Assembly (NCBI GenBank): GCA_049177215.1
Contig: CP185379.1
Span: 1,922,001 to 1,986,000, forward strand
DNA length: 64,000 nucleotides
From: Pollutiaquabacter aromativorans
GTDB taxonomy: Bacteria > Bacteroidota > Bacteroidia > AKYH767-A > 2013-40CM-41-45
Direction of reading: 5' to 3'
Shown piece after piece: positions 35,930-44,509 of this stretch; the stretch's first letter is position 1; each line of letters opens with the position of its first letter. A model generated the notes under the pieces. It searched no databases. It was not told the DNA's origin and worked only from the letters and a program-made list of their open reading frames with translations. The position numbers and the translations under genes were made by a program.

Positions 35930-36517
35930 ATGAACGCGACCTGCCGACGGCTGCAACCCCCGACCTTATTGGGCCTATTGCTGCTGCTGAGCTTGACACT
36001 TCAGGCTGCCGGGCAGGGATCCAACTACTATTATACCAGTAAGGGATCGATCAGTTTCCGCTCCGACGCCCCGCAGGAAATCATCGGGGCGGAATCCGAC
36101 CATTTACAAGGGCTTATCAGCCCCGACAAGAATTCATTCGTTTTCCGTGTTCTGATCAGAACCTTCAGCGGATTCAATTCGGCGCTTCAGCAGGAGCATT
36201 TCAACGAAAAATACCTGGAGTCAGAAAAATTTCCGGAAGCAATTTTCACGGGTAAGATCATCGAAGACATCGACCTCGCTACCGATGGAACGTATGCCGT
36301 TCGCGCGAAAGGGAAATTGAAAATCCACGGTGTGGAGCAGGAACGTATCATCCGGGCGAAGATCGAAATCCGTAACGGCGTGTTGCACCTGGTTTCCCAA
36401 TTTACCGTCTTGTTGGCCGATCATTCGATCAAAGTACCCAAGGTGGTTCACGAAAAGATCGCGTCCGAGATCAACATCACCGTGCGTGCAGAACTGACGA
36501 TCAAGGCAATGAAATGA
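35930..36517 (+). CDS. YceI family exported lipid-binding-like protein (first copy)
   Basis: A 195-residue protein with a signal peptide (ending LQAAG) and the YceI lipocalin-like barrel, which in characterised members binds polyisoprenoids. The motif LQQEHFNEKYLESEKFPEA is shared with the second YceI gene at 42392 (MQEHFNENYVESDKYPKS), showing that the two are paralogues. It overlaps the sensor kinase gene by four bases (ATGA), an unusual coupling of a YceI gene to a two-component system. Confidence 0.85.
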   Translation: MNATCRRLQPPTLLGLLLLLSLTLQAAGQGSNYYYTSKGSISFRSDAPQEIIGAESDHLQGLISPDKNSFVFRVLIRTFSGFNSALQQEHFNEKYLESEKFPEAIFTGKIIEDIDLATDGTYAVRAKGKLKIHGVEQERIIRAKIEIRNGVLHLVSQFTVLLADHSIKVPKVVHEKIASEINITVRAELTIKAMK

Positions 36518-39435
36518 TTCTGCGCGAAAGAATTCACATTCAGCTTCTGTTAGTTCCAGCCATCCTGGTTTGCAGTCTTGCGGGGTGGGCACAATCGCCG
36601 CTCTTCCGGCAATACGAGTTACGCGAAAGCAGGTTGAAACCCCGTATTCTCTGCATGGCGAATGACCGACAGGGTTTACTCTGGTTGGGTACGGAAGACG
36701 GCTTATTCTATTTCAACGGGCTTGAATTCAAGCGCCCCTATCTGGCCGACAGTGTAAAGAATCTGTCCGTGACCGCTCTTGCACAGGATCGTCAGGGACA
36801 CATGTGGGCGGGGACGGATAAGGGAATCATCCTTCGACTGCATCACTATCAGCAAGAAGCCTTTGTCCCGGAAGAGGGATTTCCCAAAGTCGCCATCAGT
36901 GGAATCGTGGAGGAACGCGATGGAACCCTTTTCTTCTCGACACACGGAGAAGGGATCTATTATTGGAACGGGAAGAGACTGTACAATGTGGATACCGATG
37001 ATGGCCTCAGTGACAATTACTGTTACTCGCTGGTACTCGGACCTGGAAACGGTGTGATCGCCGGGACGGATAATGGAATTTCCCATGTCACGGTACGTGA
37101 CAGCACGAAGAAAATAAACGTAATCGGCCGCGCCGAAGGCCTTACCGATGATATCGTCAGAGTCATTTGTCCGGTCAAGGGCGGATACTGGATCGGTTTT
37201 CAGGAGGGAGGTGTCCTGTTCCTCGACCTTCGCCTGAAAACTTTATCACGAACTACAGGGTATCCCGCCGGCATACCGAGCCAGGTCAATTCGCTCTGCG
37301 CATTGGGAGAAGAGTTGTGGGTTGGCACCGAAACCGCCGGTATACAGCGACTACCTTTCAAAGGAATCGGTTCGACAGGAGATCCGACCACGCTGGAATC
37401 AACCGGTTCATGGCGAGTAACCGGAATGCTCCGGGATCCTGCAGGTAACGTCTGGATCGCCAGCGGGAACAAGTTGATACGCTGTACCGGTGAGAATTTG
37501 CGGGTGTTGAACCAGGCCGGCAAACATGCCCTGCACCACATCCATTGTATCCTGAATACTTCGGACGGCAGGATATGGTTCAGCCCGGATCAGCAACTGT
37601 ATTCCATTCATCCGTTGGGAAACGATCTGCAGCTGCATCGTTATGAGATTACCAGTCCGGAACGGCTAACCGACATCGTCACGCTTTATGAAGATCCTTC
37701 AGCCGGTATATGGGCCGGAACACTTGGCGAAGGCGTCTTCCGACTCGATCCCGGAAGCGGAAAGGTCCGGCAGGTAACCGAAATCCCTGAATTGCAGAAT
37801 GCCAGTATCCTCTCCATCACGGGAAGAGGCGAAGACCTTTGGGTCACCGGATTCGGCGGTGTGAACCATTTGAAACTGGCTTTTCACGATGGGAAAGTGG
37901 AGTACGCATCCGTTCCGGAACCAGCGCTCGAAATCCTGACCGGGATTTATATCTACAGCAGTCACCTCGATCGTCAGGGTGCCTTATGGCTCGGCAGCGA
38001 TGAACACGGATTGTACCGATATGCGAACGGGAGCCTCAAGCAGTACACACAGGCAGCGGGTCTTCCCGGCAATAGCGTTTTGGGAATATGTGAAGACGCT
38101 GCCGGCGTCCTCTGGGTCAATTGCATCGATGGCGGAGTAGCGGCCCTACGCCAGGATAGTTTGCATGCATATGGTATATCGGACGGTCTTACCGACCTAA
38201 GCCTAAGTGCCATCTTAGCCCTTCCCGACACATCGCTGCTTGTTGTACATGCCAACGGGCTGGATCGCTTCGATCCCGCGACCGGCACCTTCTCCCCCTT
38301 CCGGCCAGACGAATTAATGAACGATCTGAATCCTGACCCCAATACGCTTTGTCTTGATCAGGCGGGGAATGTATGGCTGGGCACGGAAAAGGGACTGTTG
38401 GTCCTTGAACCACCGAACCCGGGCGACCGACCGTTCCCTCCCACCGCGCTGGAACATATCATCCAATATCCCGATCCGGTCAACTTTTGGGAGCGGCGAC
38501 GATTTGCCTATGATGAAAACAATTTTCGCTTTGAGTTTTCCGGCATCTGGTATGCCGATCCCGGGAGAGTCCAATATGCCATACAGCTCGAAGGATTGAG
38601 TGACAAATGGCAATTCAGCCATGAACCGGCAGCCTGGTTCAGCAATCTTGCACCGGGCAGCTATACGTTCCGAGTCCGGACATCGCTGAACAATCGCTTC
38701 CTGCGTTCGCCGGAATACATTTATCACTTCGTGGTCGAACCTCCGTTCTGGAAGACCTGGTGGTTCCGCATCCTGCTGGCCACCGGAATTGTCGGGGGCA
38801 TCTGGTGGTTCGTCCAGCGTCGCGAACGGCAATTGCGGGAGATCGAACGCTATGAAAAGGAACGTATCATGTTCCAACTCGAGACCCTGCGCAGCCAGGT
38901 CAACCCGCACTTTCTTTTTAACAGCTTCAACACCCTGTTGAACCTGATTGAAAAAGATCCGAAGAAAGCGGCCGAATACACGGAGCAACTGTCTGATTTT
39001 TTCCGTGACATTATTTCCAACCGCGACCTGCCGCAAGTCAGGCTGGAAGATGAATTGAAATTGTTGTCGAATTATATCGCGATCCAGAAGAAACGATACG
39101 GTGATAATCTGAATGTCCGTATCGAGGTGGAACCGGAGCATGCCAGGGCCTTTCTTATTCCACCCATGACCCTGCAACTGCTTGCCGAAAACGCTATCAA
39201 GCACAATGTCGTTTCGCGTGATCTGCCGTTGAACATTACGATAGCATTGGCAGGAAATTCACTTTGTGTAACCAACAACCTGCAGCCACGTCTCCAACAC
39301 GAGCCTTCCACCGGCCTGGGCCTGGAAAACATCAAACGGCGATTCAGTCTCATGATCGAAGAGCCCGTACGGATAGAGCAGACTGCGCATGAATTTCGTG
39401 TATGTTTGCCCCTGCAACGCATCAACCCGTCATGA
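36514..39435 (+). CDS. Sensor histidine kinase with two-component propeller and Y_Y_Y domains (LytS type)
   Basis: A 973-residue membrane sensor. A signal sequence (residues 1-26) leads to periplasmic propeller repeats of the Reg_prop type (DRQGLLWLGTEDGLFYFNG, DRQGHMWAGTDKGI, DRQGALWLGSDEHGLYRYANG), then a Y_Y_Y domain (VQYAIQLEGLSDKW...NLAPGSYTFRVR). One membrane helix lies at about 748-768. The cytoplasmic kinase is of the PF06580 kind, with phospho-acceptor His at about 799 (QVNPHFLFNSFNTL) and an ATPase part with LLAENAIKHN and STGLGLENIKRR. It resembles sensors for extracellular ligands such as glycans, but no polysaccharide locus is nearby. Confidence 0.92.
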   Translation: MILRERIHIQLLLVPAILVCSLAGWAQSPLFRQYELRESRLKPRILCMANDRQGLLWLGTEDGLFYFNGLEFKRPYLADSVKNLSVTALAQDRQGHMWAGTDKGIILRLHHYQQEAFVPEEGFPKVAISGIVEERDGTLFFSTHGEGIYYWNGKRLYNVDTDDGLSDNYCYSLVLGPGNGVIAGTDNGISHVTVRDSTKKINVIGRAEGLTDDIVRVICPVKGGYWIGFQEGGVLFLDLRLKTLSRTTGYPAGIPSQVNSLCALGEELWVGTETAGIQRLPFKGIGSTGDPTTLESTGSWRVTGMLRDPAGNVWIASGNKLIRCTGENLRVLNQAGKHALHHIHCILNTSDGRIWFSPDQQLYSIHPLGNDLQLHRYEITSPERLTDIVTLYEDPSAGIWAGTLGEGVFRLDPGSGKVRQVTEIPELQNASILSITGRGEDLWVTGFGGVNHLKLAFHDGKVEYASVPEPALEILTGIYIYSSHLDRQGALWLGSDEHGLYRYANGSLKQYTQAAGLPGNSVLGICEDAAGVLWVNCIDGGVAALRQDSLHAYGISDGLTDLSLSAILALPDTSLLVVHANGLDRFDPATGTFSPFRPDELMNDLNPDPNTLCLDQAGNVWLGTEKGLLVLEPPNPGDRPFPPTALEHIIQYPDPVNFWERRRFAYDENNFRFEFSGIWYADPGRVQYAIQLEGLSDKWQFSHEPAAWFSNLAPGSYTFRVRTSLNNRFLRSPEYIYHFVVEPPFWKTWWFRILLATGIVGGIWWFVQRRERQLREIERYEKERIMFQLETLRSQVNPHFLFNSFNTLLNLIEKDPKKAAEYTEQLSDFFRDIISNRDLPQVRLEDELKLLSNYIAIQKKRYGDNLNVRIEVEPEHARAFLIPPMTLQLLAENAIKHNVVSRDLPLNITIALAGNSLCVTNNLQPRLQHEPSTGLGLENIKRRFSLMIEEPVRIEQTAHEFRVCLPLQRINPS

Positions 39436-40199
39436 ACATCCTGATCATTGAAGACGAAGACCCGGCAGCCGAGCGGTTGGAAGGCTTGCTGTCGGAAGCT
39501 GCCGCCAGTGCGAAAATCCTTGCGCGTCTGGACAGCGTGGCGGCGGCCGTGAACTGGTTAAGCGCGCATCCGGCACCGGACCTGATCTTTCTTGACATTC
39601 AACTCGCCGACGGTCTCAGCTTTGAGATATTCCGTCAGACCGAGGTGAACGCTCCAGTCATCTTCACGACCGCCTACGATCAATACGCGCTTGACGCGTT
39701 TCGCGTGAATAGTATCGACTATCTGCTCAAACCGGTTAAGCGGGAAGAACTGACGCGCGCCCTGGAAAAGTTCAACAAGACCCAGGCGGCTGTCATGCTC
39801 CCGGATTTGAATCAGCTGATTCGGCAATTACAACCGAACGCGCCCGTCCGGGAATTCAAAAGGAGGTTCCTCATCCGATTCGGCGATAAGATCAAAGCGA
39901 TCGATGTGGACCAGGTCATGTATTTTTTTACGGAAGACAAGATCAATTACCTCCGGACGCGCGACAATCAAACCTACCCGGTGGACCAGAATTTGGACCG
40001 GCTGGAAGAACTGCTCGACCCCAAGCGTTTCTTCCGGATCAACCGGCAGTTCATCGTCAGCATAGAATCCATCGATCAGATGTACGCGTTTTCGAAAAGT
40101 CGGGTAAAAATCACACTCCGCCCCCCTTCGGAAGGCGACACGATCGTAAGTACTGAACGCTCTCCCCTTTTCAAACAATGGCTGGCTGGTGAATATTGA
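39432..40199 (+). CDS. LytTR response regulator
   Basis: A 255-residue regulator paired with the upstream kinase (four-base ATGA overlap). The receiver domain has IIEDEDPAAERL and the phospho-acceptor D55 in LIFLDIQLADG, plus the conserved Lys in YLLKPVKREEL. A LytTR DNA-binding domain follows (FLIRFGDKIKAIDVDQVMYF, RFFRINRQFIVSIESI). Its targets probably include the adjacent cytochrome/YceI operon (inference from position). Confidence 0.93.
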   Translation: MNILIIEDEDPAAERLEGLLSEAAASAKILARLDSVAAAVNWLSAHPAPDLIFLDIQLADGLSFEIFRQTEVNAPVIFTTAYDQYALDAFRVNSIDYLLKPVKREELTRALEKFNKTQAAVMLPDLNQLIRQLQPNAPVREFKRRFLIRFGDKIKAIDVDQVMYFFTEDKINYLRTRDNQTYPVDQNLDRLEELLDPKRFFRINRQFIVSIESIDQMYAFSKSRVKITLRPPSEGDTIVSTERSPLFKQWLAGEY

Positions 40200-40214
40200 T
40201 GTAATGATGAAATT

Positions 40215-40245
40215 CGGGGATTTCATCTCACTTTCCCCGCTTTTT
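40215..40245 (+). terminator. Probable terminator after the LytTR regulator
   Basis: A 6-bp stem (CGGGGA 40215-40220 with TCCCCG 40234-40239), 13-base loop and then CTTTTT. It lies 15 bases after the stop codon. The stem is short, so this is a moderate call. Confidence 0.5.
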
Positions 40246-40349
40246 CAAGTAGCCGCCAGAATTGCACCCCATCTTTGAGTTCTCTGCGCCTTCGTTTATC
40301 CCATCCAATCCCGGTTCAAAGCCTGAAAATTCCCGTTCGGCAAGCTTGA

Positions 40350-40382
40350 TTTCAAGCCCGTGCAGTGCCGACCGTAGTTTTA
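40350..40382 (+). promoter_or_regulatory. Candidate promoter of the cytochrome/OB-fold/YceI operon
   Basis: TTTC (40350-40353), 21 bases, then TAGTTTTA (40375-40382), which matches TAnnTTTG at 7 of 8 and TTTG at 3 of 4. It lies 18 bases before the ATG at 40401. A 12-base inverted repeat CTTGATTTCAAG (40345-40356) overlaps the upstream element and could be an operator. The rest of the 201-base gap shows nothing else. Confidence 0.3.
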
Positions 40383-40400
40383 TGGCAAGATTGAATCGGA

Positions 40401-41153
40401 ATGGCTTCGATGAGAAAAAATAATCTGCTTGATGTCTTGATCGCGGGGACGGCAATTCTGCTGACGATGATGTTATTGATGACATCCTGTAAGCACGAAG
40501 CCGAGGTTGTGCCGAAGAGCAGTGACGACGGTAACAACAGCGGCAGCGGAAACAATGGCAGCGGAAGCGACTGCGATCCGAATACCGTCTACTTTCAAAA
40601 CACGATCCTTCCCCTGTTACAAGGAAATTGCGCGAGCAGCAACTGTCACGACGCAAACGATCCGGAAGACGGCGTCCAACTCACTGATTACGCCAACATC
40701 CTGGCTACAGCCGAGGTTCAGCCCGGCGACCCTTCCGACAGTAAGTTGTTCGAAGTATTGATCGATAGCGATCCTGATGACCGGATGCCACCTGCAGGTC
40801 AACCGCAACTTTCCCAGGCGCAAATCGACCTGGTCTATACCTGGATCGCGCAGGGAGCGCAGAATAATGTATGCAACAGCGCCAACTGCGACACCTCCGC
40901 TGTGACCTATGCCAATACCATCGCCCCGCTGATGCAGAACAAGTGTGTCGGATGTCATAGCGGATCGAACCCAGGAGGCAATGTGCTGTTGACCAGCTAT
41001 GCCACGGTTGTCGCGGCCGGACAGTCGGGACAGTTACTCGGCTCAGTCGAGCGGGTGGCTCCGTACAGTCCGATGCCCAAAGGCGGAAACGCGTTGCCCG
41101 CATGTGAAATCGCGAGTATTCGGACCTGGGTCCGGGAAGGGTATGCGCAATGA
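40401..41153 (+). CDS. Lipoprotein with two c-type cytochrome domains
   Basis: A 250-residue lipoprotein (lipobox LLMTSC) with a Ser/Gly/Asn linker and two homologous domains of about 90 residues. The first has the spaced motif CASSNCH (C77, C82, H83: CX4CH), the second a normal CVGCH (C182, C185, H186). Both carry a later Met-Pro (DRMPPAG, SPMPKGG) that may give the distal haem ligand. Such domains are found in proteins annotated as planctomycete-type cytochrome c. It is first in an operon with three more exported proteins and is likely an electron-transfer lipoprotein. Confidence 0.75.
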   Translation: MASMRKNNLLDVLIAGTAILLTMMLLMTSCKHEAEVVPKSSDDGNNSGSGNNGSGSDCDPNTVYFQNTILPLLQGNCASSNCHDANDPEDGVQLTDYANILATAEVQPGDPSDSKLFEVLIDSDPDDRMPPAGQPQLSQAQIDLVYTWIAQGAQNNVCNSANCDTSAVTYANTIAPLMQNKCVGCHSGSNPGGNVLLTSYATVVAAGQSGQLLGSVERVAPYSPMPKGGNALPACEIASIRTWVREGYAQ

Positions 41154-41542
41154 AACCGGCCTTGAAAGACCTCCAAAAGGCTCGCATGCGTGCGTCTGCC
41201 GTAGCCTTGTTCAGTGTCATGAGCTTCAACGGTTGCTATTACGATATTGAGGAAGAATTGTACCCCGGGAGCTCAGTTTGCGACACCTCCAATGTGACTT
41301 ATACTTCGAAAGTTGAACCGATCATCCGACGTTCGTGTTATTCCTGTCACGGCACCGGAATCGGTCTTGGCGGAATAAACCTGGAAGGCGCAACCAATCT
41401 GAAGACCTATGCCGATAACGGCCGACTGATGGGTTCCATCGAACACCGCTCCGGCTACAGTGCCATGCCGCAAAGCGCACCAAAACTATCTGACTGCGAA
41501 ATCCGGACGATCCAGGCCTGGATCAGTGCCGGTCAACCATAG
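41150..41542 (+). CDS. Monohaem c-type cytochrome lipoprotein
   Basis: A 130-residue protein with signal peptide and a lipobox (SFNGC), a haem motif CYSCH (C63, C66, H67) and a Met-Pro element (SAMPQSAPKLSDCEIRTIQAWI) that lines up with the second domain of the preceding gene. It therefore looks like a third copy of the same domain. The four-base overlap (ATGA) with the upstream gene implies coupled translation. Confidence 0.8.
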   Translation: MKPALKDLQKARMRASAVALFSVMSFNGCYYDIEEELYPGSSVCDTSNVTYTSKVEPIIRRSCYSCHGTGIGLGGINLEGATNLKTYADNGRLMGSIEHRSGYSAMPQSAPKLSDCEIRTIQAWISAGQP

Positions 41543-41548
41543 TACTTA

Positions 41549-41983
41549 ATGAGAACGAAAATGAAAAAGCTTCTGATCATCGGTGGATTGTTGGGCGTAT
41601 TGACAGCCGGAGGTATCGGCGTGTACCTCTTCAACAAACCTCACCAGAGCATCAAATCCGTTGATGCAGAGTTTCAGTCAACCGCGCCCGAACTCGTAAC
41701 GCAATTTCAGGATAACGAGGAAGCCGCCAACAAGCAATACCTGGGCAAAGTCGTTGAAGTGAATGGAGTTGTCAGCGATATCGCTACCGACGAGAAAGGT
41801 GTACTGAACATCACCCTGCAGGGTGGTGACCTGTCCGGCGTGACGTGTCAGTTCGAAAAAGCGAACCAGGAGAGCGCGCTTACGCTGAAGAAAGGCCAGT
41901 CCGTATCCATCAAAGGGATCTGCACCGGCATCCTCATGGATGTAGTACTGGTCGATTGTGTCGTATCCTCCAACCCCAGCTAA
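41549..41983 (+). CDS. Membrane-anchored OB-fold protein (tRNA_anti-like)
   Basis: A 144-residue protein with one N-terminal membrane segment (KLLIIGGLLGVLTAGGIGVYLF) and a periplasmic OB-fold domain: NKQYLGKVVEVNGVVSDIA, LNITLQGGDLSGVTCQF, KGQSVSIKGICTGIL. In Bacteroidota this tRNA_anti-like family frequently stands beside YceI and cytochrome genes. The fold is only a likeness to nucleic-acid-binding OB domains and the periplasmic location speaks against tRNA. Two Cys (CQF, KGIC) could pair or bind a ligand. Confidence 0.75.
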   Translation: MRTKMKKLLIIGGLLGVLTAGGIGVYLFNKPHQSIKSVDAEFQSTAPELVTQFQDNEEAANKQYLGKVVEVNGVVSDIATDEKGVLNITLQGGDLSGVTCQFEKANQESALTLKKGQSVSIKGICTGILMDVVLVDCVVSSNPS

Positions 41984-41986
41984 GCC

Positions 41987-42346
41987 ATGAAGAGTCTCGA
42001 TCAACCCGTTGAGTTCCGATCTGTAGCATTTCGTGAAATGTCAATGCCTGTTCTCCGCATCAGTCCGTCCGGCAAGATCCTGTACGCGAATAAGGCCGCG
42101 ACCGGTCTGCTGAAGGAATGGAATTGCATGGCCAGCGAAAAGCTCCCGGATCAGCTGACCTCCGAGTATCCGCTGTTACTGAACCTGTGGTCGGATGAGG
42201 AATTGGCTATCCCCGTTTCAGGCGGAACTTGTCGTTGCGCCGTGATCGGGTTTCCCGACGCCGACTACATTGGCATCTACGTTCACCACCTGACAGCCTA
42301 CACGGATCCAACCGCCGTTGACGAACGCATCATGGCCAGTGTCTGA
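41987..42346 (+). CDS. Small PAS-like protein
   Basis: A 119-residue cytoplasmic protein without signal peptide. MPVLRISPSGKILYANKAATGLL matches the start of a PAS domain, and YIGIYVHHLT near the end resembles its last strand, so it could be a stand-alone PAS sensor or a degenerate partner. It has two cysteines close together (GTCRCAVI). It lies within an operon of otherwise exported proteins, 3 bases after the OB-fold gene. A binding partner could be the LytTR/kinase pair upstream, but that is a guess. Confidence 0.6.
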   Translation: MKSLDQPVEFRSVAFREMSMPVLRISPSGKILYANKAATGLLKEWNCMASEKLPDQLTSEYPLLLNLWSDEELAIPVSGGTCRCAVIGFPDADYIGIYVHHLTAYTDPTAVDERIMASV

Positions 42347-42391
42347 TCTGGCACCATTCGTGCATTAACAATCAAAACCCAATAAAATCCA

Positions 42392-42958
42392 ATGAAAACA
42401 TCCATCCTGATCGCGTTTCTGGCTTTCCTGACTGCAGGCGTAAGCGCCCAGAACCGCTACTTTACCAAAACCGGCAAGATCTACTTTGACGCTACCACTC
42501 CAAGTAGCCCGGAAAAAATCGAAGCCACCAACGAAAAAGCAACCAGTGTGATCGATGCCGGTTCCGGCGCGATGGAATTCGCGGTCCTGTTGAAGGCGTT
42601 TGCGTTCGAGCGCGCGTTGATGCAGGAGCACTTCAACGAAAACTATGTGGAGTCGGATAAATATCCCAAGTCCACATTCAAAGGAAGCGTTACCAACATC
42701 AAAGAGGTCAACCTTTCCAAAGACGGAAGCTACCCGGTAAAACTGAAAGGCCAGATGACGCTTCACGGCGTAACAAAAGAAGTCGAAGCCGACGGCTCGT
42801 TGACGGTTAAAGGTGGCGCGATCGTCAGCGGTAAATCCAACTTCAAGATCCTGTTCAGCGATTTCAATATTGTCATCCCGAACCTGGTCAAAGACAAAGT
42901 CGCCAAAGAAGCTACGATCAAAGTGGATGTGAATTACGAGCCGCTCAAGGCTTCTTAA
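42392..42958 (+). CDS. YceI family exported lipid-binding-like protein (second copy)
   Basis: A 188-residue YceI protein with a signal peptide (ending GVSA) and the barrel motifs RYFTKTGKIYFDAT, LMQEHFNENYVESDKYP, GQMTLHGVTKEVE and NFKILFSDFNIVIP. It is a paralogue of the gene at 35930. Characterised members bind isoprenoid lipids such as quinone precursors in the periplasm, which would fit neighbouring cytochromes if the ligand were a quinone (inference). Confidence 0.88.
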   Translation: MKTSILIAFLAFLTAGVSAQNRYFTKTGKIYFDATTPSSPEKIEATNEKATSVIDAGSGAMEFAVLLKAFAFERALMQEHFNENYVESDKYPKSTFKGSVTNIKEVNLSKDGSYPVKLKGQMTLHGVTKEVEADGSLTVKGGAIVSGKSNFKILFSDFNIVIPNLVKDKVAKEATIKVDVNYEPLKAS

Positions 42959-43057
42959 AGAATACGGTTTCCTCCCCACCACGGCCCTGTAAGGCCAGTC
43001 ACAACCGGCAGCATCATCGATCTGCCGCTCGTTCCAACAAATTCCGATCTGGTTCCT

Positions 43058-43092
43058 CACGGGCCGGTGAACCAACAACTCACCGGCCCGTG
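43058..43092 (+). terminator. Hairpin between yceI and the DUF5777 gene
   Basis: A perfect 13-bp stem (43058-43070 with 43080-43092, beginning CACGGGCCGG) and a 9-base loop, followed by TTGTATCC. It ends 23 bases before the next ATG. It may terminate most yceI transcripts or act as an mRNA stabiliser with partial read-through, since no good promoter follows it. Confidence 0.6.
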
Positions 43093-43115
43093 TTGTATCC
43101 TATTGCCGCTGCACC

Positions 43116-44012
43116 ATGAAAAAAAACTACTCCCTCCTGCTATTGGGTCTCCTGCTGACCACCTTAACGGTACGTGCCCAGGACGACATGTTGTCGCTGT
43201 TGGGAAATGACGCGCCCGTTCGCGAACCTGTAAAGAACGCCTTCAAATCCAGCCGGGTGATCAATGGGCATTCGATGGAAATGATTGCCGGCGGCGTACT
43301 GGATTTCCGCATCCTGCACCGCTTCGGTCGTGTCAACCAGGGAGTCAAAGAACTCTTCGGGCTCGATCAGGCCAGCATGCGGATGGGCTTTGACTACGGC
43401 ATCACGGATCATTTGACCGCAGGTGTAGGCCGCAGCACGTTTAAAAAAGAGCTCGACGGTTTTCTGAAGTTCCGCCTGCTGCAGCAATCCACCGGCAAGG
43501 GAGCGTTTCCATTTTCCATCATCCTGCTATCGGGCATGACCCTTGATGGTAGCGAGTGGACACAACCGGAGCGAAACAACTACTTCACATCCAGACTGGC
43601 CTATTATCATCAAGTCATCCTTGGTAGAAAATTCAACGACGTCTTCAGTCTGCAGCTAACGCCGACACTACTTCACCGAAATCTCGTGCCTACCACCGAA
43701 GCCCCGAGTGATCTGTACGCGCTGGGCGTGGGTACACGTGTGAAATTGAACAAGCGCATTGCGCTGACAGCCGATTACTCTTACAACTTCAATCCCGGGC
43801 CTTCACCAGCTTATCGCAATCCACTCTCGATCGGATTCGATATCGAAACCGGTGGCCATGTATTTCAATTGCATTTTTCCAATACACGCGGCATGAACGA
43901 GCGGGCTTACCTGGCCGATACCGAAGGAAAATGGGGAAAAGGCGACATCATGTTCGGCTTCAACCTGTCGCGGGTCTTTACACTCGACAGCCGGGGTCGT
44001 CAAGGCAAATAG
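43116..44012 (+). CDS. DUF5777 outer-membrane barrel protein
   Basis: A 298-residue exported protein (signal peptide ending LTVRA). Motifs VINGHSMEMIAGGVLDFRILHRFG and LDQASMRMGFDYGITDHLTAGVGRS are typical of DUF5777. The rest alternates like barrel strands and includes HVFQLHFSNTRGMNE. Together with the upstream cytochromes, OB-fold and YceI proteins this gives an inner membrane-periplasm-outer membrane set. The last 13 bases overlap the convergent doxX gene. Confidence 0.85.
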   Translation: MKKNYSLLLLGLLLTTLTVRAQDDMLSLLGNDAPVREPVKNAFKSSRVINGHSMEMIAGGVLDFRILHRFGRVNQGVKELFGLDQASMRMGFDYGITDHLTAGVGRSTFKKELDGFLKFRLLQQSTGKGAFPFSIILLSGMTLDGSEWTQPERNNYFTSRLAYYHQVILGRKFNDVFSLQLTPTLLHRNLVPTTEAPSDLYALGVGTRVKLNKRIALTADYSYNFNPGPSPAYRNPLSIGFDIETGGHVFQLHFSNTRGMNERAYLADTEGKWGKGDIMFGFNLSRVFTLDSRGRQGK

Positions 44013-44428
44013 GCTTCGAGCAGGAGGTCCAGGCTCCAGCGATCCGCAGCCCACGGCATCAGCAAGAGCGCGGTAACGAACACCATCCGGGGAAAGAAAT
44101 ACTGCATATCCCACATCGCCTTGAAGTTCGAAAAGGCGATGGCAACGAACAGCAGGTTGAGTGACAGACAGGTTAAAGCGAATCCGCGGAACAAGCCGAA
44201 GAACAACAAGGCACCGCAGATGAATTCCACCCATGAACTGATGGTAATGAAAAAGCGAAAGAGGTTGGTGGGCAGGATATCCTTCCTATTGGCATCGGTG
44301 AAGGCCGTAGCCACGCCCGGCACCCCAATATTGAAGAGCTTATCATATCCCTGAAAGAAGAATAAAGCGCCTGCTACTCCCCGGAGCAACAGGAAGGCCA
44401 TCGCGATCTGCACTTCTGGTGTAAACAT
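44000..44428 (-). CDS. DoxX family membrane protein
   Basis: A 142-residue protein with four membrane segments from the ATG at 44428 (MFTPEVQIAMAFLLLRGVAG). FFFQGYDKLFN and SSWVEFICGALLFFGLF fit DoxX/DoxD-like small subunits of quinol-linked oxidoreductases. The biochemical role in this phylum is unknown. It converges on the DUF5777 gene with a 13-base overlap. Confidence 0.8.
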   Translation of the reverse strand: MFTPEVQIAMAFLLLRGVAGALFFFQGYDKLFNIGVPGVATAFTDANRKDILPTNLFRFFITISSWVEFICGALLFFGLFRGFALTCLSLNLLFVAIAFSNFKAMWDMQYFFPRMVFVTALLLMPWAADRWSLDLLLEAYLP

Positions 44429-44443
44429 GTTCCCGACTTTTCT

Positions 44444-44451
44444 CAAATTTA
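44444..44451 (-). promoter_or_regulatory. Candidate -7 promoter element of doxX
   Basis: TAAATTTG on the minus strand, an exact match to TAnnTTTG, 16 bases before the doxX ATG. No TTTG element is visible at the usual distance. Confidence 0.4.
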
Positions 44452-44509
44452 CGAAATTGCCGGCAATCGGGCGGTCATCGGATGATCGTTCACCAACCTC
44501 ACCACCGGG

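Noticed and set aside
38314..39204. 296-residue open frame opposite the sensor kinase
   Set aside because: The kinase frame carries the His box and ATPase motifs; the antisense frame has none.
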